From positions 1,798,001 through 1,862,000 of the forward strand of contig JAWHQI010000263.1 of assembly GCA_033032865.1 (NCBI GenBank): a stretch of 64,000 nucleotides of DNA, in the 5' to 3' direction. A model generated the notes under the pieces. That model saw only the letters and a program-made list of their open reading frames with translations, had not been told where the DNA came from and did no database searches. This DNA is from Dactylorhiza incarnata (lineage: Eukaryota; Streptophyta; Magnoliopsida; Asparagales; Orchidaceae). The stretch's first letter is position 1. Every line of letters begins with the position of its first letter. Positions 43,433-55,849 of the stretch are shown piece after piece. The translations under genes and the position numbers were made by a program.

Positions 43433-44441
43433 CATAGGCGGAACTACATGGAGGCACACCCGGGCACGTGCCCAGGTGTGATTTTTGAAAAAAGAACTGT
43501 TGGTTGTACAATATAAAGCTGTTGGTCAGATTTTTGAAAGAAACAAAAGCTGCTTGTCAAATTTTTGAAAAAGAAAGCTGCTAGTTCCGACCCAAATAAT
43601 GGTTTATACTATATAAGTTTGGCTTTTTTTAGTATTTTTGAATTTACTTATAAAATTTTAATGCCCTAAGTCTTGTCTTATCAAGTTGTCTTGTCTATTG
43701 AATTGTTCCAAGTTCAAAGTTCTATATCTCAAAACCTTTTTTAGGAGCCCGACCTCTTATTTCATTGTTCAAATCTCTAGTTTTAATTAGAACCCAAATA
43801 TTTTATGAGAATTAAGAGAATGTGGGTGATGCGAGTGAGTAAACAGGAGAATTTTGTCTTCCTACTTTCAAAATTAAAGAAATAATGACTTCACACGCAA
43901 CTCTCCTTTGGGGCTCCAGTCATCTTCAAAGTCCAGGCTAAGATAAGTTCTTCCGTTTTCACCATTTCCAAATTTTCTCATCTATTTCTCCCAGGTTAGA
44001 GTAAATAAAGGATCTACAAATTTTGTTTTTTCATCATTTTGAGTTTTTCCAACTTTCTTTCTAGAGTGAGCAGAATGAAAGATCCCCATTTTTATTTTCC
44101 ACCATTTTCTTTTTGAGGCTTTCAGTTTTTACCTTTTTTTTTTTAATTCAGTTCTTTGGTGATGATTAACTTCTCCATGCTTTTGGATTGTTGTAACTAT
44201 CTCAATTCTTTTTTTCACATTTGTTCACTCAATTGTTTCACATTTGTTGTTCATTTTATAAGATGAATCATGATGGAACAAGAATTTAGATGTATTTTAC
44301 CGATGTATGCTAAATTGCTAATTAAAATATGCTAATTAAATTAGAAAATATTCCCCCCATGAGTGAGAAATTAAAACACAACAAATTTTTAGTTTTAATT
44401 TATTGTGTCCGGGTTAAATCGAAATCCTAGTTCCACCACTG
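43433..44441. mobile_element. Non-autonomous hAT element, 1009 bp
   Basis: Perfect 8-bp duplications CATCTAAT (43425 to 43432 and 44442 to 44449) flank inverted ends CATAGGCGGAACTA and CAGTGGTGGAACTA (the right end read inward). Near its left end is ACCCGGGCACGTGCCCAGGT, almost a palindrome, also seen at 62176. The interior is AT-rich with no transposase. Confidence 0.8.
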
Positions 44442-44449
44442 CATCTAAT

Positions 44450-44899
44450 GACCATATTACTCTCACTATACAACATGGGTAATGAATTATAGATGATGAA
44501 ATCACATTTACATAATTTGTAAGATAAAACCAGACGATGTTTTCCCAACAATTTATGTAGTTTCATGATTGAGGAAATTGAGGAGGTGTGTTTAGGATGT
44601 TATGAGATGTGTATATCTAGAGTACATATGTTGTTCCAACTCTTAGAGATAGAGAACCTGAAGGGTGTCATTCATATAGCTATTTAGGCACTCATTTAGC
44701 TCTATTCTACCAATGTTTTCACTTAACTTTTTGCTTATTATTTGACATTACTTGTTATTCATATAATTCCGATACAAGGGACTATTGAGAGTTAAATGAG
44801 TGAATTCATGTACATTCTAGATCTTTTGAGAGGCATTCCAAGAGTTCTATTTAAGGTGATGAGTCATGTTCATTAATGAGCATGACCGTGCACCACATG
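44450..44899. other. AT-rich spacer
   Basis: Flanks the long LTR. With the hAT removed, the text runs continuously from 43424 into this stretch. No gene seen. Confidence 0.4.
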
Positions 44900-47800
44900 T
44901 GTAAGACCCTCTTTTTTTTTTGCAAAAACCATCGGGTCTTAGGCCCAGAACCGCCGTTTTGTGGTGACACCTTCACTCGGGAAGGTCGCCACTACAAAAC
45001 GCCGATCCTGCCGGCCAATTCGATCACAAGAAAAGTAAGCTTAACTGATTAAACAACCAAGTCCACATCACATATATTAAACTATCAAAAGTTGTCCACA
45101 AAAATAAATGAAGGAAAAAGAACAAGATAACAAGGTAACTAGGGCTCTTGCCCGATACATCAAAAGCCTCACTACATGGATCACTCGCGGAAGCAAATCA
45201 ACTAAATCAAACACTCACGGATCCTGTCATCTGAGCTCCTGAGCTAGACTGCCCCGCCTCCATTTGCACCGGCCTCTGGTGCTGCCCCGTCGCCGCGGTC
45301 TCCTAAAATGATAAGGTCCACCGACCGTCAGTCATAAAGACTCAGCCAATTCCCCACCTCTCCCCCCAAGGCTCCTAGGCACCGTATGGGAAGGAGGAAG
45401 CGGAGGACCAACAAGGGGTAATACGAAAGCAGATGACAAGTGAGTTATACGCTACACAGGTGTATGTACATAAGTAAAACATGAGATAAAAGCAGCATGG
45501 TAAAGTATAGGAAAAACAGTAAGGAGCAAAAGTAGAGGCAGGTAAGTATTATAATATTAACCATTGATTTATAGGAATGCCCATACAAACCTATAGACCA
45601 AGGGGTCGTTTAGCAGGGCCTATCGTATAAAAAGTCCCATACCAATTTATACGATAGGTGTCGGGGGTTAAATGTTATGATTATGCCATGACATGCAGAG
45701 TATGCTTTTATGCGGTGATCAAACAAGTGCAACTCACCCACTACGACTCTATGCGCATAGACCTTTAGTTCCCCCTTTTTGGAGCGAGCTAGACTCCCAG
45801 GATACTCCCGTAGTGGCAAACGGAAGCGGTGGGTTGGGCCTCGCCCACCTCTAGGTTGGTATTTGCACTACCTAACCTAGACCTATCGTACGCCTCCACA
45901 AAACCCGCGGAGCGCCTGCGTACTCTTACTGATTGGACCGCCAGACTTTTATGGCTAAGTGTAAATACCATACTTGCCGAGCCCAAGTGTTAACGTCGGT
46001 GCAACGATCGCCAACACGAAGGACCCACCACCTTATGCACATGCCGTATATCTTCCAACACACCGAGCTACAAGCTCCCCGGGCTAACCCGCCCGTCACG
46101 AATAGACATCTCAGAAACATAAGATCACCGGACTAAACCGGCTAGACTTCTATAAGCAAATCCTCATAATAACTTTCCTGTTATAGTAAACTTAGGTGCT
46201 AAAAGACGCTAATGGGAAAAGACGATCTTTCGTCAATCCCTGGACGACCTATTCCAAGGGTGGCACCCCACCTCCCTAAAACTCACCAAGCCAGGGGTCC
46301 TCACATAATTACAAGATTACCACTCAACCTTTACCATTCCCAAACCAAAGGCCACCAGTTTGATCCTTAACCCCAGAGTTGCCAAATTGCTAAACGCAGA
46401 CCACCCTTAACGTTTTGACGCTCATGAAGGGAGGTTCACTAAATAATCAACTCTATGACCCAAGGGATTTACTGGGAGTCCATGCTACCTGATTCCGATC
46501 AAATCTAGGGTTTCATAATTTTCCCAATAATAATAATATTTTAAACAATTTTCCAAAGGGCAATTTTCTAAGGTTTGAACTACAAGTATACTTTTCTGAC
46601 CTCTAATGCCTACTCCAATTTTTACATAAATCAAGAGTACCTCATAAACAGTAGGTATTAAATTTTAGGAAAAATCAGCAAGATTTACTATTTTTTAAAA
46701 ATTCCAAAACACATTTATTTCCAATAAATTCCAAAGGAGGTACCCTCATATGAACTCCAATCCTCATGCAAATTTATACAGAGGTGCTTCATAATATAAT
46801 ATTCAGTCCCACAGAGTTTGACCATGTTCCACAGAGGGTACATTTGTAGTTTCATCCAAGGATATTTTTGCAATTTCTTCCAAAGTGAACTAGAGGTACC
46901 AAAAATATTGATCCATAAATTATAAGAAAATTACAGTGGTTCCATATTGATATGAAAAGACAACCAGTAAAGTTTCATGCAATTACAGCAATTTATCAGC
47001 CTAAAATTGATCATCCCAAAAATTGTCTACTATATGAAATATTACACTTTGAACCCCAAAAAGTCTTCCCATGGTCTAACAGATTCTTCCAGAGGTCAAT
47101 AGTATTAAAACCAAGTTTGTGACAGAAAATGGTTAATAAATATGTATTATTCCTTTCTAAAACCAAAAACCCTAATTATTTACAAATCTATCCAAGGGTT
47201 TATTACCTAGGATTAACAACTCCAAATCCCTTCAAATTCTCACAGTAGTATTCTCTGGTCACTTAAACCACCTCCCCAAAACTTCAAGTCAAACCATTAA
47301 GGTTTGACCCCTCTTCCTTCATTAGCCTCTAATTACACCCCATTAGGGTTTAGCCTAGGGTTAGGGTCTAAACATCTCCAAATCCACCCAAACTTCTTGT
47401 GAGGGGATTAAAACACTCTTAGAGCCCAGAGAGGGCTATTGCACTTCTCTCCATGGACATTTACTCCTACCTCCTTCACAAACCCTAAAGGGCACCATAC
47501 ACTTCACTACTAGGGCTTAAGGGCACACTAGGCCCTAACTCATCCAACATTGCTCCTTGGGGTGTCCTATGCATCCTAAATCAGTAACCAAGGTCACCCC
47601 ACCAATCAGTGGGAGGAAACCCCTCCACACTCAAAAGCTAGCTTAAGTGCACTTTTTGCCCTAAACATAACCCTTAAGCAAACTATTCTCAAGATAACTC
47701 CCTACCTTGCCCAAGCCCAAACTACTCACTATACTGGTCAGGGGTCAGTGAAAGAGCACCCAAGATCCTACCAATACTTGGAGAGGAGTGGGGTTCTATT

Positions 47801-50126
47801 AGGTACCTATTTGGGGTGCAAATAGCATTTACCCCCTTATTGATTTACTAGGGCAAAACTCCTCCAATGGCCACCAAACTTGGACCAAAGGTTGGCATGG
47901 GGAAGGGTGAGGTGCACCCCAAATATGAAGCCAAAAGACCTTGTGGAAGAGTGGGGGCACTCACTCAAAGTTTTGCCTAAACCTAGGGAGCCTAAGGTTG
48001 TTTTGGTGAAATACCCTACCAAATCAACTCCAAATGAGTTGAGATTTTAACCAAGGGTTTATCATGATCCTAATGTTACCACACCAAAATTTGGTGGTGA
48101 TTGGAGGCCATTTGACCCTCCAAATATTTTATGCAAGGATTATTAAATTTCTATAAAAACCTTAGGAAAATTAACTCCTAAAAATCTGATACTCAAACCT
48201 AATCTAGGTACAGGGCACATGCATGCATAGCCAAAATATCAACTTCATCAGATTTGCCATTTAAGAGTTATACTAAATTAAAGGTCTGGTTTGAGTTTTG
48301 ACCAGCCTCACTAGAATGAGTGTTGTGGGTCCCATACTTAACCAAATAGCCTGATTTCACTCCCATTAGGAAGTAGACATCAAGGCCTACAAATGTTATC
48401 TCTGGGCATTTTTCGAATTATGGCCCCTAAGGGCCTTAAAATCGGGTCACAAAATCTGTCACAAAGTGTGACATATAATTAAAATAAATGATTTAAATCA
48501 TTTCATGGCTGCGTATAGCAAAAAGGCGGCCAATCGGACGGCTCACAGCCATCGTCCCCGATTAGCCTGGGGCTGAGATTCCGCGCGCCTGGGCCGCTTG
48601 ATTGGTGATTTCCCGGCCACCTGAACGCCGCCCCGGCCGACCAACGCCACCACCACCTCCGTTGAGGTGGGGGCCGGCGATGAGCGGTGTTTGATCGGCC
48701 GGAGGTGGCCGGAATCGTGATCTGCAAGGAGATGCCCAACCCGGTCGACGGGAGGCTTGGCTGGCTCGATTCACAGCCGATTGGCCATGATTCGAGCCGC
48801 CGGCGATTGGGATCTAATCCTTAGGGTTCAGGGAGGAGAATAGGACCTGCTGATGAGCTTGCCGGCGGGTTGTCCTTGAGTACACCATTGGAGCTTGAGT
48901 CGGTTGAGATGCCATGTCGATTCCCTCCTACAGCACACGAAATCTTCAGGGAACTTAGGGGTTTCTCTCCTCTCAGGCTTCTGAAGATGATGGGGGGTTC
49001 GAATGAGGGTGATGGTGGCTTTAACCCCCTTGGCCATTAATGGCCTCTTCGAATTCTTCAAGGGCCGGCCCCCATTCATCTCCCCTGCTTCAATGCTTCT
49101 TGGAAACTGATGGAATCTCCTCCTAGCCGGCTGAGGAGTTGAATGGAAGAATCAATTGGGGAGGCCAAGGGGTGAAACCTCTTAATGGCCATGAATGGCC
49201 TCTTTCTCTCTCCTCAAAAATGGGAAAACCTCCATTTCCTCTCTCCTAATCACCATGGCCGGTTTCTATACTCTCTCCTGAGTTTAATGATGGTCTACAT
49301 GGGCTGGTTGACCATCCAAATGAGTTAGCCCAATGGGATTGGGTTATGTTTGAGAGATTGACCTAAATTGGGCAATTTTGACTTTTGGTCAAATGGCCAA
49401 TTGGGGAACCCTAGGATGGGGCTTTTGGGTTCAATAGGTTCCAAACTAAGTTTAGGAACTAATGGTGGAGTCAATTTGGTCATATGGTTCTTGGTTGACC
49501 CAATCTAAACTGATTTGACCAAAATAGGCTAAATTGACTTTGGTCAAATTGAGCCCTAGGGTTGACTTGGTCATGGGGCTTTTTGGTCCACTAGGTCCCC
49601 TATGATATGATAACCCTATGGGTGAGGTCAATTTAATGTGGTGAAGATCAATTGGGGTACTTTGTGGAGAAATGTCATTTTGAGCAAAAAAGGCATTTTG
49701 GTCAATTTGCACCCCTGGGGGTCCTATGATGGGGTTTTTAGGTCTAATAGGTCTCTTACAGTATTCTAGACCTAGGAGTGTGATCAATTTGACAAGGTGA
49801 ATAATTGGCTCTAAATAGGCAACTTTGACCATTTTAGGGCTAGGGTTGACTTTGGTCAATTTGGCCTCTTTGGTTGACCCCAATGTGCCCTTGGTGCCCT
49901 AAGGGGGCCTCTAAAGGGTTAGGGATACTATGGTGGGGTCAAATGGTCAAGTTGAGGTCCTAAGTCCAACCCTAAGCTTGGTAATTGGAAATTGCTAATT
50001 GCAGACCAAGGTGGCTTCCTCCTCCTTTCTTAAGCTCCCAAGATGAAAAGGCTCTTCCTATGGTTTTGTCATGACCTAGTCATGACAAAACCAACTTAAG
50101 AGTCTAGCAGTTTGGGGGATGTTACA
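44900..50126 (-). repeat. Putative 3' LTR, about 5.2 kb
   Basis: On the plus strand it begins TGTAAGACC and ends GATGTTACA, giving TGTAA and TTACA termini. It holds no transposon protein. Local features include a GC-rich block at 48500 to 48820, repeated TTTGGTCAAATTG-type phrases at 49370 to 49900, and a CACAAAGTGTGACATATAATT stretch near 48460. Only one copy is present, so the left boundary is inferred from termini and not from comparison with a partner. Confidence 0.5.
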
Positions 50127-50130
50127 AATC

Positions 50131-50760
50131 CCAATACATAAAAATAAAAATTTCGTCCTCGAAATTCAGACAAGCCTGTGGGGTTTCTACTAGAGGAAAA
50201 ACTGTAACATCCCAGGCAAAAAGTAAATTGTACCTGTCGCGAAAAGCTGCGGATATTTTTGTTGCATCAAGTCCAGTGGCTCCCAAGTATGTTCTTCCTG
50301 TCCATGATTCCTCCACAGGACCTTGACCAGTGGAACCTTCTTGCGCCGCAAGACTCGTAGCTCAGTGTCGTCTATCCGAACCGGCTCCAAGTGAATCGAT
50401 CGATCTGTAGCTACTGGCCCCTCTGAAGTAGACACCTGCTGCTCAGGCCGAAGTAAAGCCTTCCTAAGTGAAGAGACGTGGAATACGTCATGCAGTCCCT
50501 CCAAATCCGGCGGTAGCTCCAGTCTGTAAGCCAAGGGGCCGATCCGCTCCAGGATCCTATAGGGTCCCATAAACCTCGGACTGAGCTTCTTTCGGCCGCG
50601 AACCCTCGAGACTCCGTGCATCGGACGTATCTTCAAGAAAACCCGGTCTCCCACCTGGAACTCCACCATACGATGACGCGCATCGTAATACTTGGCCTGC
50701 CTGCTCTGGGCCTCCAGCATCCTATCTCCCACGCTCCGTGCATCTGACGTTCTTGCTCCA
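50131..50760 (-). pseudogene. Chromovirus integrase C-term, chromodomain
   Basis: Begins truncated at about 50760. It reads MLEAQSRQAKYYDARHRMVE then FQVGDRVFLKIRP, the integrase C-terminal GPY/F-type region with SPRFMGPYRILERIGPLAYR, LPPDLEGLHDVFHVSSLRK, and a chromodomain with VLRRKKVPLVKVLWRNHGQE then EHTWEPLDLMQQKYPQLF. After a frameshift, the final NFEDEIFIF matches the usual chromovirus ending before the LTR. Chromodomains direct integration to heterochromatin. Without reverse transcriptase the copy is dead. Confidence 0.85.
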
Positions 50761-52440
50761 ATTTGTTTTAAGTCTTTTTAGCATGTCATGCAATACCTTA
50801 CAGTTTTGTCGGTCGACATTTGTCAACTGCATTAACGTCCACTGGCCAGACACAAGATTTTGCGTCATATTGGTCGTGCATGAACAAATTTAAGTCCAGT
50901 CAAATTTTAGCTATCTATTATTTTTCTTGTAAACTTATTCATGCACGACCATGTGCATATAGCAACGCGACCGTGCACTTTACCCTGACATCCCGCGGTC
51001 TTTCCTTTTTATCATGTCGAATTTTCCTGCCAAAATCTCCTAAGTTGCGCACGGCCAAGTGAACGATCATTTCATGCAATGCATAACTTCCAGATTCTAG
51101 GTCTTATTGAGGGGGCAAAAGGAGAAGTTCCAAGGATCATTTTCAGCCATTTTCGGAGGTTGTTGGGCTACAAGCAGAATTCTCCAAGAGATCCAAGGAA
51201 GCTAGAGGGACAAAGAATTTAACGTGCAGGCGAGAACATAATTAAAGAGAGAAGATGAATGCATTGGGAGCGGCAATGACACCCTCCTCTACTCCGGATG
51301 AGTCCAAGGACCAATGAAAAGCTGGAGTGATGACTCCCCTTCGACCAAGAACTTGGAGGTTCAAGGGTTCTCTTTCATTTTGATTGTAATCTTGTTTATT
51401 TTCTTGTATTTTTGGAAGAATATGTCTTTAGATGCAAATGTTAATGTATGCAACTTATTTTACTTGAACGGTTTGGATGGAATGAAGATCTCTTTCTTTA
51501 GTTAAGCTTTTCATTCATGCTTTTAGTTAATACTGAAAAAAAAAACCTTTCGAGCACTTAAATAACAAACGACGTCGTAGATATGATAACTCACTCACTC
51601 ACTTTATACTTGTGACTGTTACACTATTGTAGCACTTCCTTCGGGATTTACAATGTGTGCTCGATGTGTATCAAGTTTTTGACGATATTGCCATATAACA
51701 TAGTTGGTTCTTTTTGTTGGGTTTCATGCGCATAAAATGCGCAGCGGAAATTAATATAGGAAACACTCTTGACAGGACTCATGTGAAACACAGTAAATCA
51801 AGAAATGAAATTATACCTGCGTCAAAATCAGATTTCAAGAAGAATGACTGACATTTGAATCAAAAAGCAGTATGATATTCACGTCTCTAGAAGTATCCAC
51901 ATGATCATCGGTAGCAAACTTCGCCTACTGCTCCCCTTTGTTATTAGCTGGCCGGGTTTTGCGATCGCCAATCGCCGACCGTGCTTACCAGATCGACAAC
52001 TATTTAAGAGGGTTTTAAAGTTGAATTGTGTTGAAACCGAGATCTCGGTTTCTGTGGAGTTCGGGGCCCTCAGCAAGCTGAGGGGCAACCAACACTTACT
52101 CCCCCCAAGGGAGAGCTCTAGGATGAAGGTTGAGAAACTATGAACTGGACCAAGGGCTTAGTGGGGAGGTCCCGCCACATACCCAGAAGTTCCCAAGGAA
52201 CTTCCCCTCCCAAGCCACTACTAAGCTTGGGCACCACTGGAGGCTCTCCTCACCCACTAGAGAGACTTGGGGAGGGAGAGAGAGGGAGAGAGCTAGCCTA
52301 GAATCAGATCCCTCCAAATGGTGCCCCCTTGGTCCTATTTATAGGATTTCTGAAGTTGGGCTACAAATAGCCGAAAACTGGTCTGCCAGATTACCAAAAT
52401 ACCCTTGAACTGGGCTGCAGATAGCCAAATTCTGCTACTC
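50761..52440. other. Unassigned, possibly LTR-derived sequence
   Basis: Starts abruptly at the break of the chromovirus. 51360 to 51560 is AT-rich with a poly-A stretch, resembling a retroelement end. 51740 to 51760 has ATGCGCATAAAATGCGCAG, a short palindrome-like motif. No gene is supported, and the frames that exist lack recognised domains. Confidence 0.4.
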
Positions 52441-52467
52441 TTGGGCGCTAAACGCAGACCGCCTACC

Positions 52468-52572
52468 CGACTTGGAGCTGGGCGAGCCGGAGGCCTCCCG
52501 GCCTCCCCGGCTCGCCCCCACAAGGCTCTGGGCGAGCTGGAGGCCTCCCGGCCTCCCCGGCTCGCCCCCACG
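52468..52572. repeat. Two outlying GGCGAGCC-type repeat units
   Basis: Two copies of GGGCGAGC[C/T]GGAGGCCTCC followed by CGGCCTCCCCGGCTCGCCCC. They are related to the 50-bp repeat starting near 52760 but separated from it by the 38-bp repeat. Confidence 0.7.
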
Positions 52573-52713
52573 TTGGGGTGCGTTTAGACATCCCTCCTGG
52601 TGAGGTCTCGCTGGGGTGCATTTAGACGCCCCTCCTGGTGAGGTCTTGCTGGGGTGCATTTAGACACCCCTCCTGGTGAGGTCTCGCTGGGGTGCATTTA
52701 GACACCCCTCCTG
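52573..52713. repeat. 38-bp tandem repeat
   Basis: Nearly four copies, at 52573, 52611, 52649 and 52687, built on TGGGGTGCATTTAGACACCC followed by CTCCTGGTGAGGTCTCGC. Confidence 0.85.
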
Positions 52714-52759
52714 GCTGCCGGACTAGGGAGCAGGGGAGAGTGGAGCTCGTCCCCTGCTG

Positions 52760-53400
52760 CTGGGCGAGCCAGAGGCCTCCCCGGCTTGCCCCCACTAGGC
52801 TCTGGGCGAGCCGGAGGCCTCCCGACCTCCCCGGATCGCCCCCACAAGGCTCTGGGTGAGCCGGAGGCCTCCCGGCCCTCCCGGCTCGCCCCCACAGGGC
52901 TCTGGGCGAGTCGGAGGCCTCCGGCCCTCCCAGCTCTCCCCCACAAGGCTCTGGGCGAGCCGGAGGCCTCCCGGCCCTCCCAGCTCACCCACACAAGGCT
53001 CTGGGCGAGCCGGAGGCCTCCCGGCCCTCCCAGCTCGCCCCCACAAGGCTCTGGGCGAGCCGGAGGCCTCCCGACCCTCCCAGCTCGCACCCACAAGGTT
53101 CTGGGCGAGCCGGAGACCTCCCGGCCCTCCCAGCTCGCCCCCACAAGGTTCTGGGCGAGCCGGAGGCCTCCCGGCCCTCCCAGCTCGCCCCCACAAGGTT
53201 CTGGGCGAGCCGGAGGCCTCCCGGCCCTCCCGGCTCGCCCCCACAAGGCTTTGGGTGAGCCGGAGGCCTCCCGACCCTCCCAGCTCGCCCCCACAAGGCT
53301 CTGGGCGAGCCGGAGGCCTCCCGGCCCTCCCCGGCTCGCCCTCACAAGGCTCTGGGCGAGCCGTAGGCCTCCCGGCCCTCCCCGGCTCGCCCTCACAAGG
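52760..53400. repeat. 50-bp GC-rich minisatellite
   Basis: About thirteen copies of a 50-bp unit beginning CTGGGCGAGCCGGAGGCCTC and ending CCCCCACAAGGCT; starts at 53051, 53101, 53151 and 53201 show the exact period. Since 50 is not a multiple of three, the same unit is read in all frames in turn, giving 50-residue peptide periods. Overlapping open frames of 230 to 275 codons on both strands are explained by the absence of stops in the unit and are not called as genes. Confidence 0.92.
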
Positions 53401-53907
53401 GAACAGTCCTGGGATGCGCCCCTCAGACTCGACTCCCTCCAAATGCTCACCCCTCCTCCTCCCAGGGTCGCGCCCTTTGGAAATATTGGGCCTAAAAATA
53501 TCTTGGGCCTCGGGGGCCCACTCGGCGAATACAGGGTTGTACAAATTGTAATTCAACGTATGGTGAAATCCAGTCGATGTTCACGCTTGCGGTTGTTATG
53601 CGTGGTTTGCTGAGTTATGTTTTGTTGATTGCCTTTAGTTTTAAATCGCGTAGATTTTCTTTTATGGTAATTCCTTATTAATTTTTTTAATCTTTCGGGT
53701 GTCAATTACCATTTATTATGATAATTATGCTTATAGTAAACATGATTTATTAAGTATGATTGATGTGTACCCTAAAGATGATACGTGATGTGGTCTCACA
53801 AAATGTTCAGGCAGTGCATTCAGGCAGTGCGCTAATGAACATCACTTGCCTCATTTGGTGGAGGAAATGAGGTTGACCAAGATACACCTCATTATCCCCG
53901 TAACCAC
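53401..53907. other. Spacer between minisatellites
   Basis: AT-rich after 53540. It contains a CAGGCAGTGC duplication near 53810 to 53830. No gene seen. Confidence 0.4.
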
Positions 53908-54232
53908 CCATCATGGGGGTAAATAGTAAAAATTCCTCATCATGGGGTGGAAATAGTAAAAATCCCCCATCATGGGGTGCAAATAGTAAAATCCCCCATC
54001 ATGAGGTGCAAATAGTTAAAATCCCCCATCATGAGGTGCAAATAGTAAAAATTCCTCATCATGGGGTGCAAATAGTAAAATCCCACATCATGTGGTGCAA
54101 ATAGTAAAATCCCCATCATGGGGTGCATAGTAAAATCCCCCATCATGGGGTGCAAATAATAAAATCCTCCAACATGTGGGTGTAAATAGTAAAATCCTCC
54201 AACATGGGGGTGCAAATAGTAAAATCCTTCAA
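53908..54232. repeat. 29-30-bp tandem repeat
   Basis: About eleven copies of a unit reading CATGGGGTGCAAATAGTAAA then ATCCCCCAT, with single-base length changes between copies. Copies are directly adjacent, with no unique spacers, so this is not a CRISPR-like array. Confidence 0.88.
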
Positions 54233-54454
54233 TACGGTCTGCGTATAACAAATAATATGGTTATGGTGTGCGCATAACCATATCCGTCATATGAATACAT
54301 ATCACTGCAAAACTATACAAACTGATCTGCGCGCAGCTATATTCATGATAATTGTGCGGATGACACATAAATTGGTTATGGTGTGCGGGTAGCCGCCTAA
54401 CCACCATAACCACCCTAACCACCCATTTAGTTACGAAAGTGTCACCCTAAAAAA

Positions 54455-54464
54455 CTATAAATAG
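54455..54464 (+). promoter_or_regulatory. TATA-box-like element
   Basis: CTATAAATAG is followed about 30 bp later by a pyrimidine-rich stretch (TCTCTTTTTTCCATTTTCTC). Together with the repeat-rich transcript-like sequence downstream this may be an LTR or leader promoter. No gene can be tied to it. Confidence 0.4.
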
Positions 54465-54587
54465 AACCTCAAGGCTTCTCTTTTTTCCATTTTCTCCTCC
54501 TCCATCTCTCCCCTCTTTTGAGACTTTCTCTCTCTCCGGCCGGGAAAATCCTCCTACGGATTTTCTCTCTCCTCTTTCTTCCTTGCG

Positions 54588-54930
54588 CGCTCACAAGCGC
54601 GCTTCCTTGCGCGCTCACAGGCGCGCCTCCTCCTTGCGCGCTCACAAGCGGGCCACCTCCTTGCGCGCTCACAAGCGCGCATCCTCCTTGCGCGCTCACC
54701 AGCGCGCATCCTCCTTGCGCGCTCACAAGCGCGCCTCCTCCTTGCGCGCTCACAAGCGCGCCTCATCCTTCCGCGCTCACAAGTGCGCCTCCGTGCGCTC
54801 CGCTCAAAGCGCGCCTCCGTGCGCTCCACTCCAAGCGCACCTTCGTGCACTCCGCTTCAAGCACGCCTCCGTGCGCTCAAGAACAAGCACGTCTCTGTGC
54901 GCTCAAGAACAAACGTGTCAGCCACCGTCA
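54588..54930. repeat. Tandem hairpin repeat (24-30 bp)
   Basis: About a dozen units. The first eight contain the perfect inverted repeat GCGCGCT-CACA-AGCGCGC or a near copy, spaced 24 to 27 bp. Later units degrade to GTGCGCTC and AAGCGCACC forms. Most spacings are multiples of three, so frames stay open on both strands (LRAHKRASS-type peptides); these are repeat by-products. Confidence 0.85.
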
Positions 54931-55849
54931 AGACCAGCACTCCAAACTCCTCTCACGCAGCAGGAGATAAGCCACAGAGACAAAGACACACAGAACGCAT
55001 TGATCCAACCTTCGAGCAGCATTCAAAGCTTCAAAAGCACTTAGAGCGCAACATTCCCCTTGCAGCAGGCAGAAGACTTAGCTCTGTGAGCGGTGGCCTA
55101 TCACCCTCCGAACACCTCTCTCTCTCTCTCTCTCAACAATTTTAACGAGAGGCGACCTGTCGCCCTCGAGTTCTTCAAAAAATCTCTGTACAACCAACAA
55201 ATAGTGGAAGTTTTGGTCGGCACAGGCCCGACCGCGTGGTTTTTCACCCAGTTGACGGGTTTTCAAAGTTAACAAAATTGTCTTGTCAGCTTTCCCTTTT
55301 CTGTGACTGTGTGCACGCTCGAACGCTCCCGGGCTAAGACGGTTCAATTTAGTCCGATCTACCGGAGCCTTGAGTGGACCGCAACAATGATATCATTGTT
55401 TTTGTTCTGTGAGACTCCATGTATAAGTAGACTCTCTCAACTTTTTCTCATTCTTTGTTTTTATTCTTGCTTCATCAAGTGGATGGAATCCGTGCATGTC
55501 AGAGTTTTCAGGATCTAGTCGGGTTTTGTACCATGGAGAAGTCAACTCAACATCGGTTGAAAGCTCTGTTAGAGGATGATGTAACTTCTTTAAGACAGTG
55601 ATCATACGCTTTACTGGGGCTCGATTACCAAACTAATTTTTATTTTTGCTATTTGATTTATGATTCCTATATATTTATTTTCTTTTAAAATAAAAAATAT
55701 ATAAATTTTTTAAGAGAAAAACTTATTTTATTTTCTATTTATATATTGTAAATAATTTCCTACAATAAAACAAATATATATTATTATTCAGTGAATATTT
55801 TATAAACATTAGAACAATTTAAAGAAGTTATTTTTTCACAACATTTATT
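54931..55849. other. Possible retroelement leader, no gene
   Basis: Contains a short CT repeat at 55117 to 55133, a CGAACGCTCCCGGGCTAAGA stretch near 55320, and very AT-rich sequence from 55640 to 55850. No coding region is supported. Text from about 54440 to 55400 has the look of an LTR R-U5 or leader region, but no partner was found. Confidence 0.35.

Larger units (their letters stand above)
44900..50760 (-). mobile_element. 5'-truncated chromovirus with very long LTR
   Basis: On the minus strand, an integrase C-terminus and chromodomain are followed by the chromovirus-type end of the interior (AATTTCGAGGACGAAATT, 50149 to 50166), then by a sequence starting TGTAACATCC, as plant chromovirus LTRs do. 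The next matching terminus, TTACA in the element's sense, is at 44900. Everything upstream of the integrase C-terminus (50761 on) is missing. The LTR length suggests a Tekay/Del-type element, but a nested insertion could inflate it. Confidence 0.7.

Noticed and set aside
48503..49079. Minus-strand Pro/Gly-rich frames in the long LTR
   Set aside because: GC-rich LTR sequence; frames overlap and lack domains.
52698..53613. Four long frames of 230 to 275 codons
   Set aside because: They are fully explained by the 50-bp repeat; the same unit is read in every frame.
53908..54232. Regular 29-30-bp repeats resembling a CRISPR array
   Set aside because: Repeats are head to tail without unique spacers, in a plant nuclear context, with no cas genes.
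54469..55145. Frames of 94 to 153 codons rich in Ala, Arg or Cys
   Set aside because: They are by-products of the hairpin repeat.
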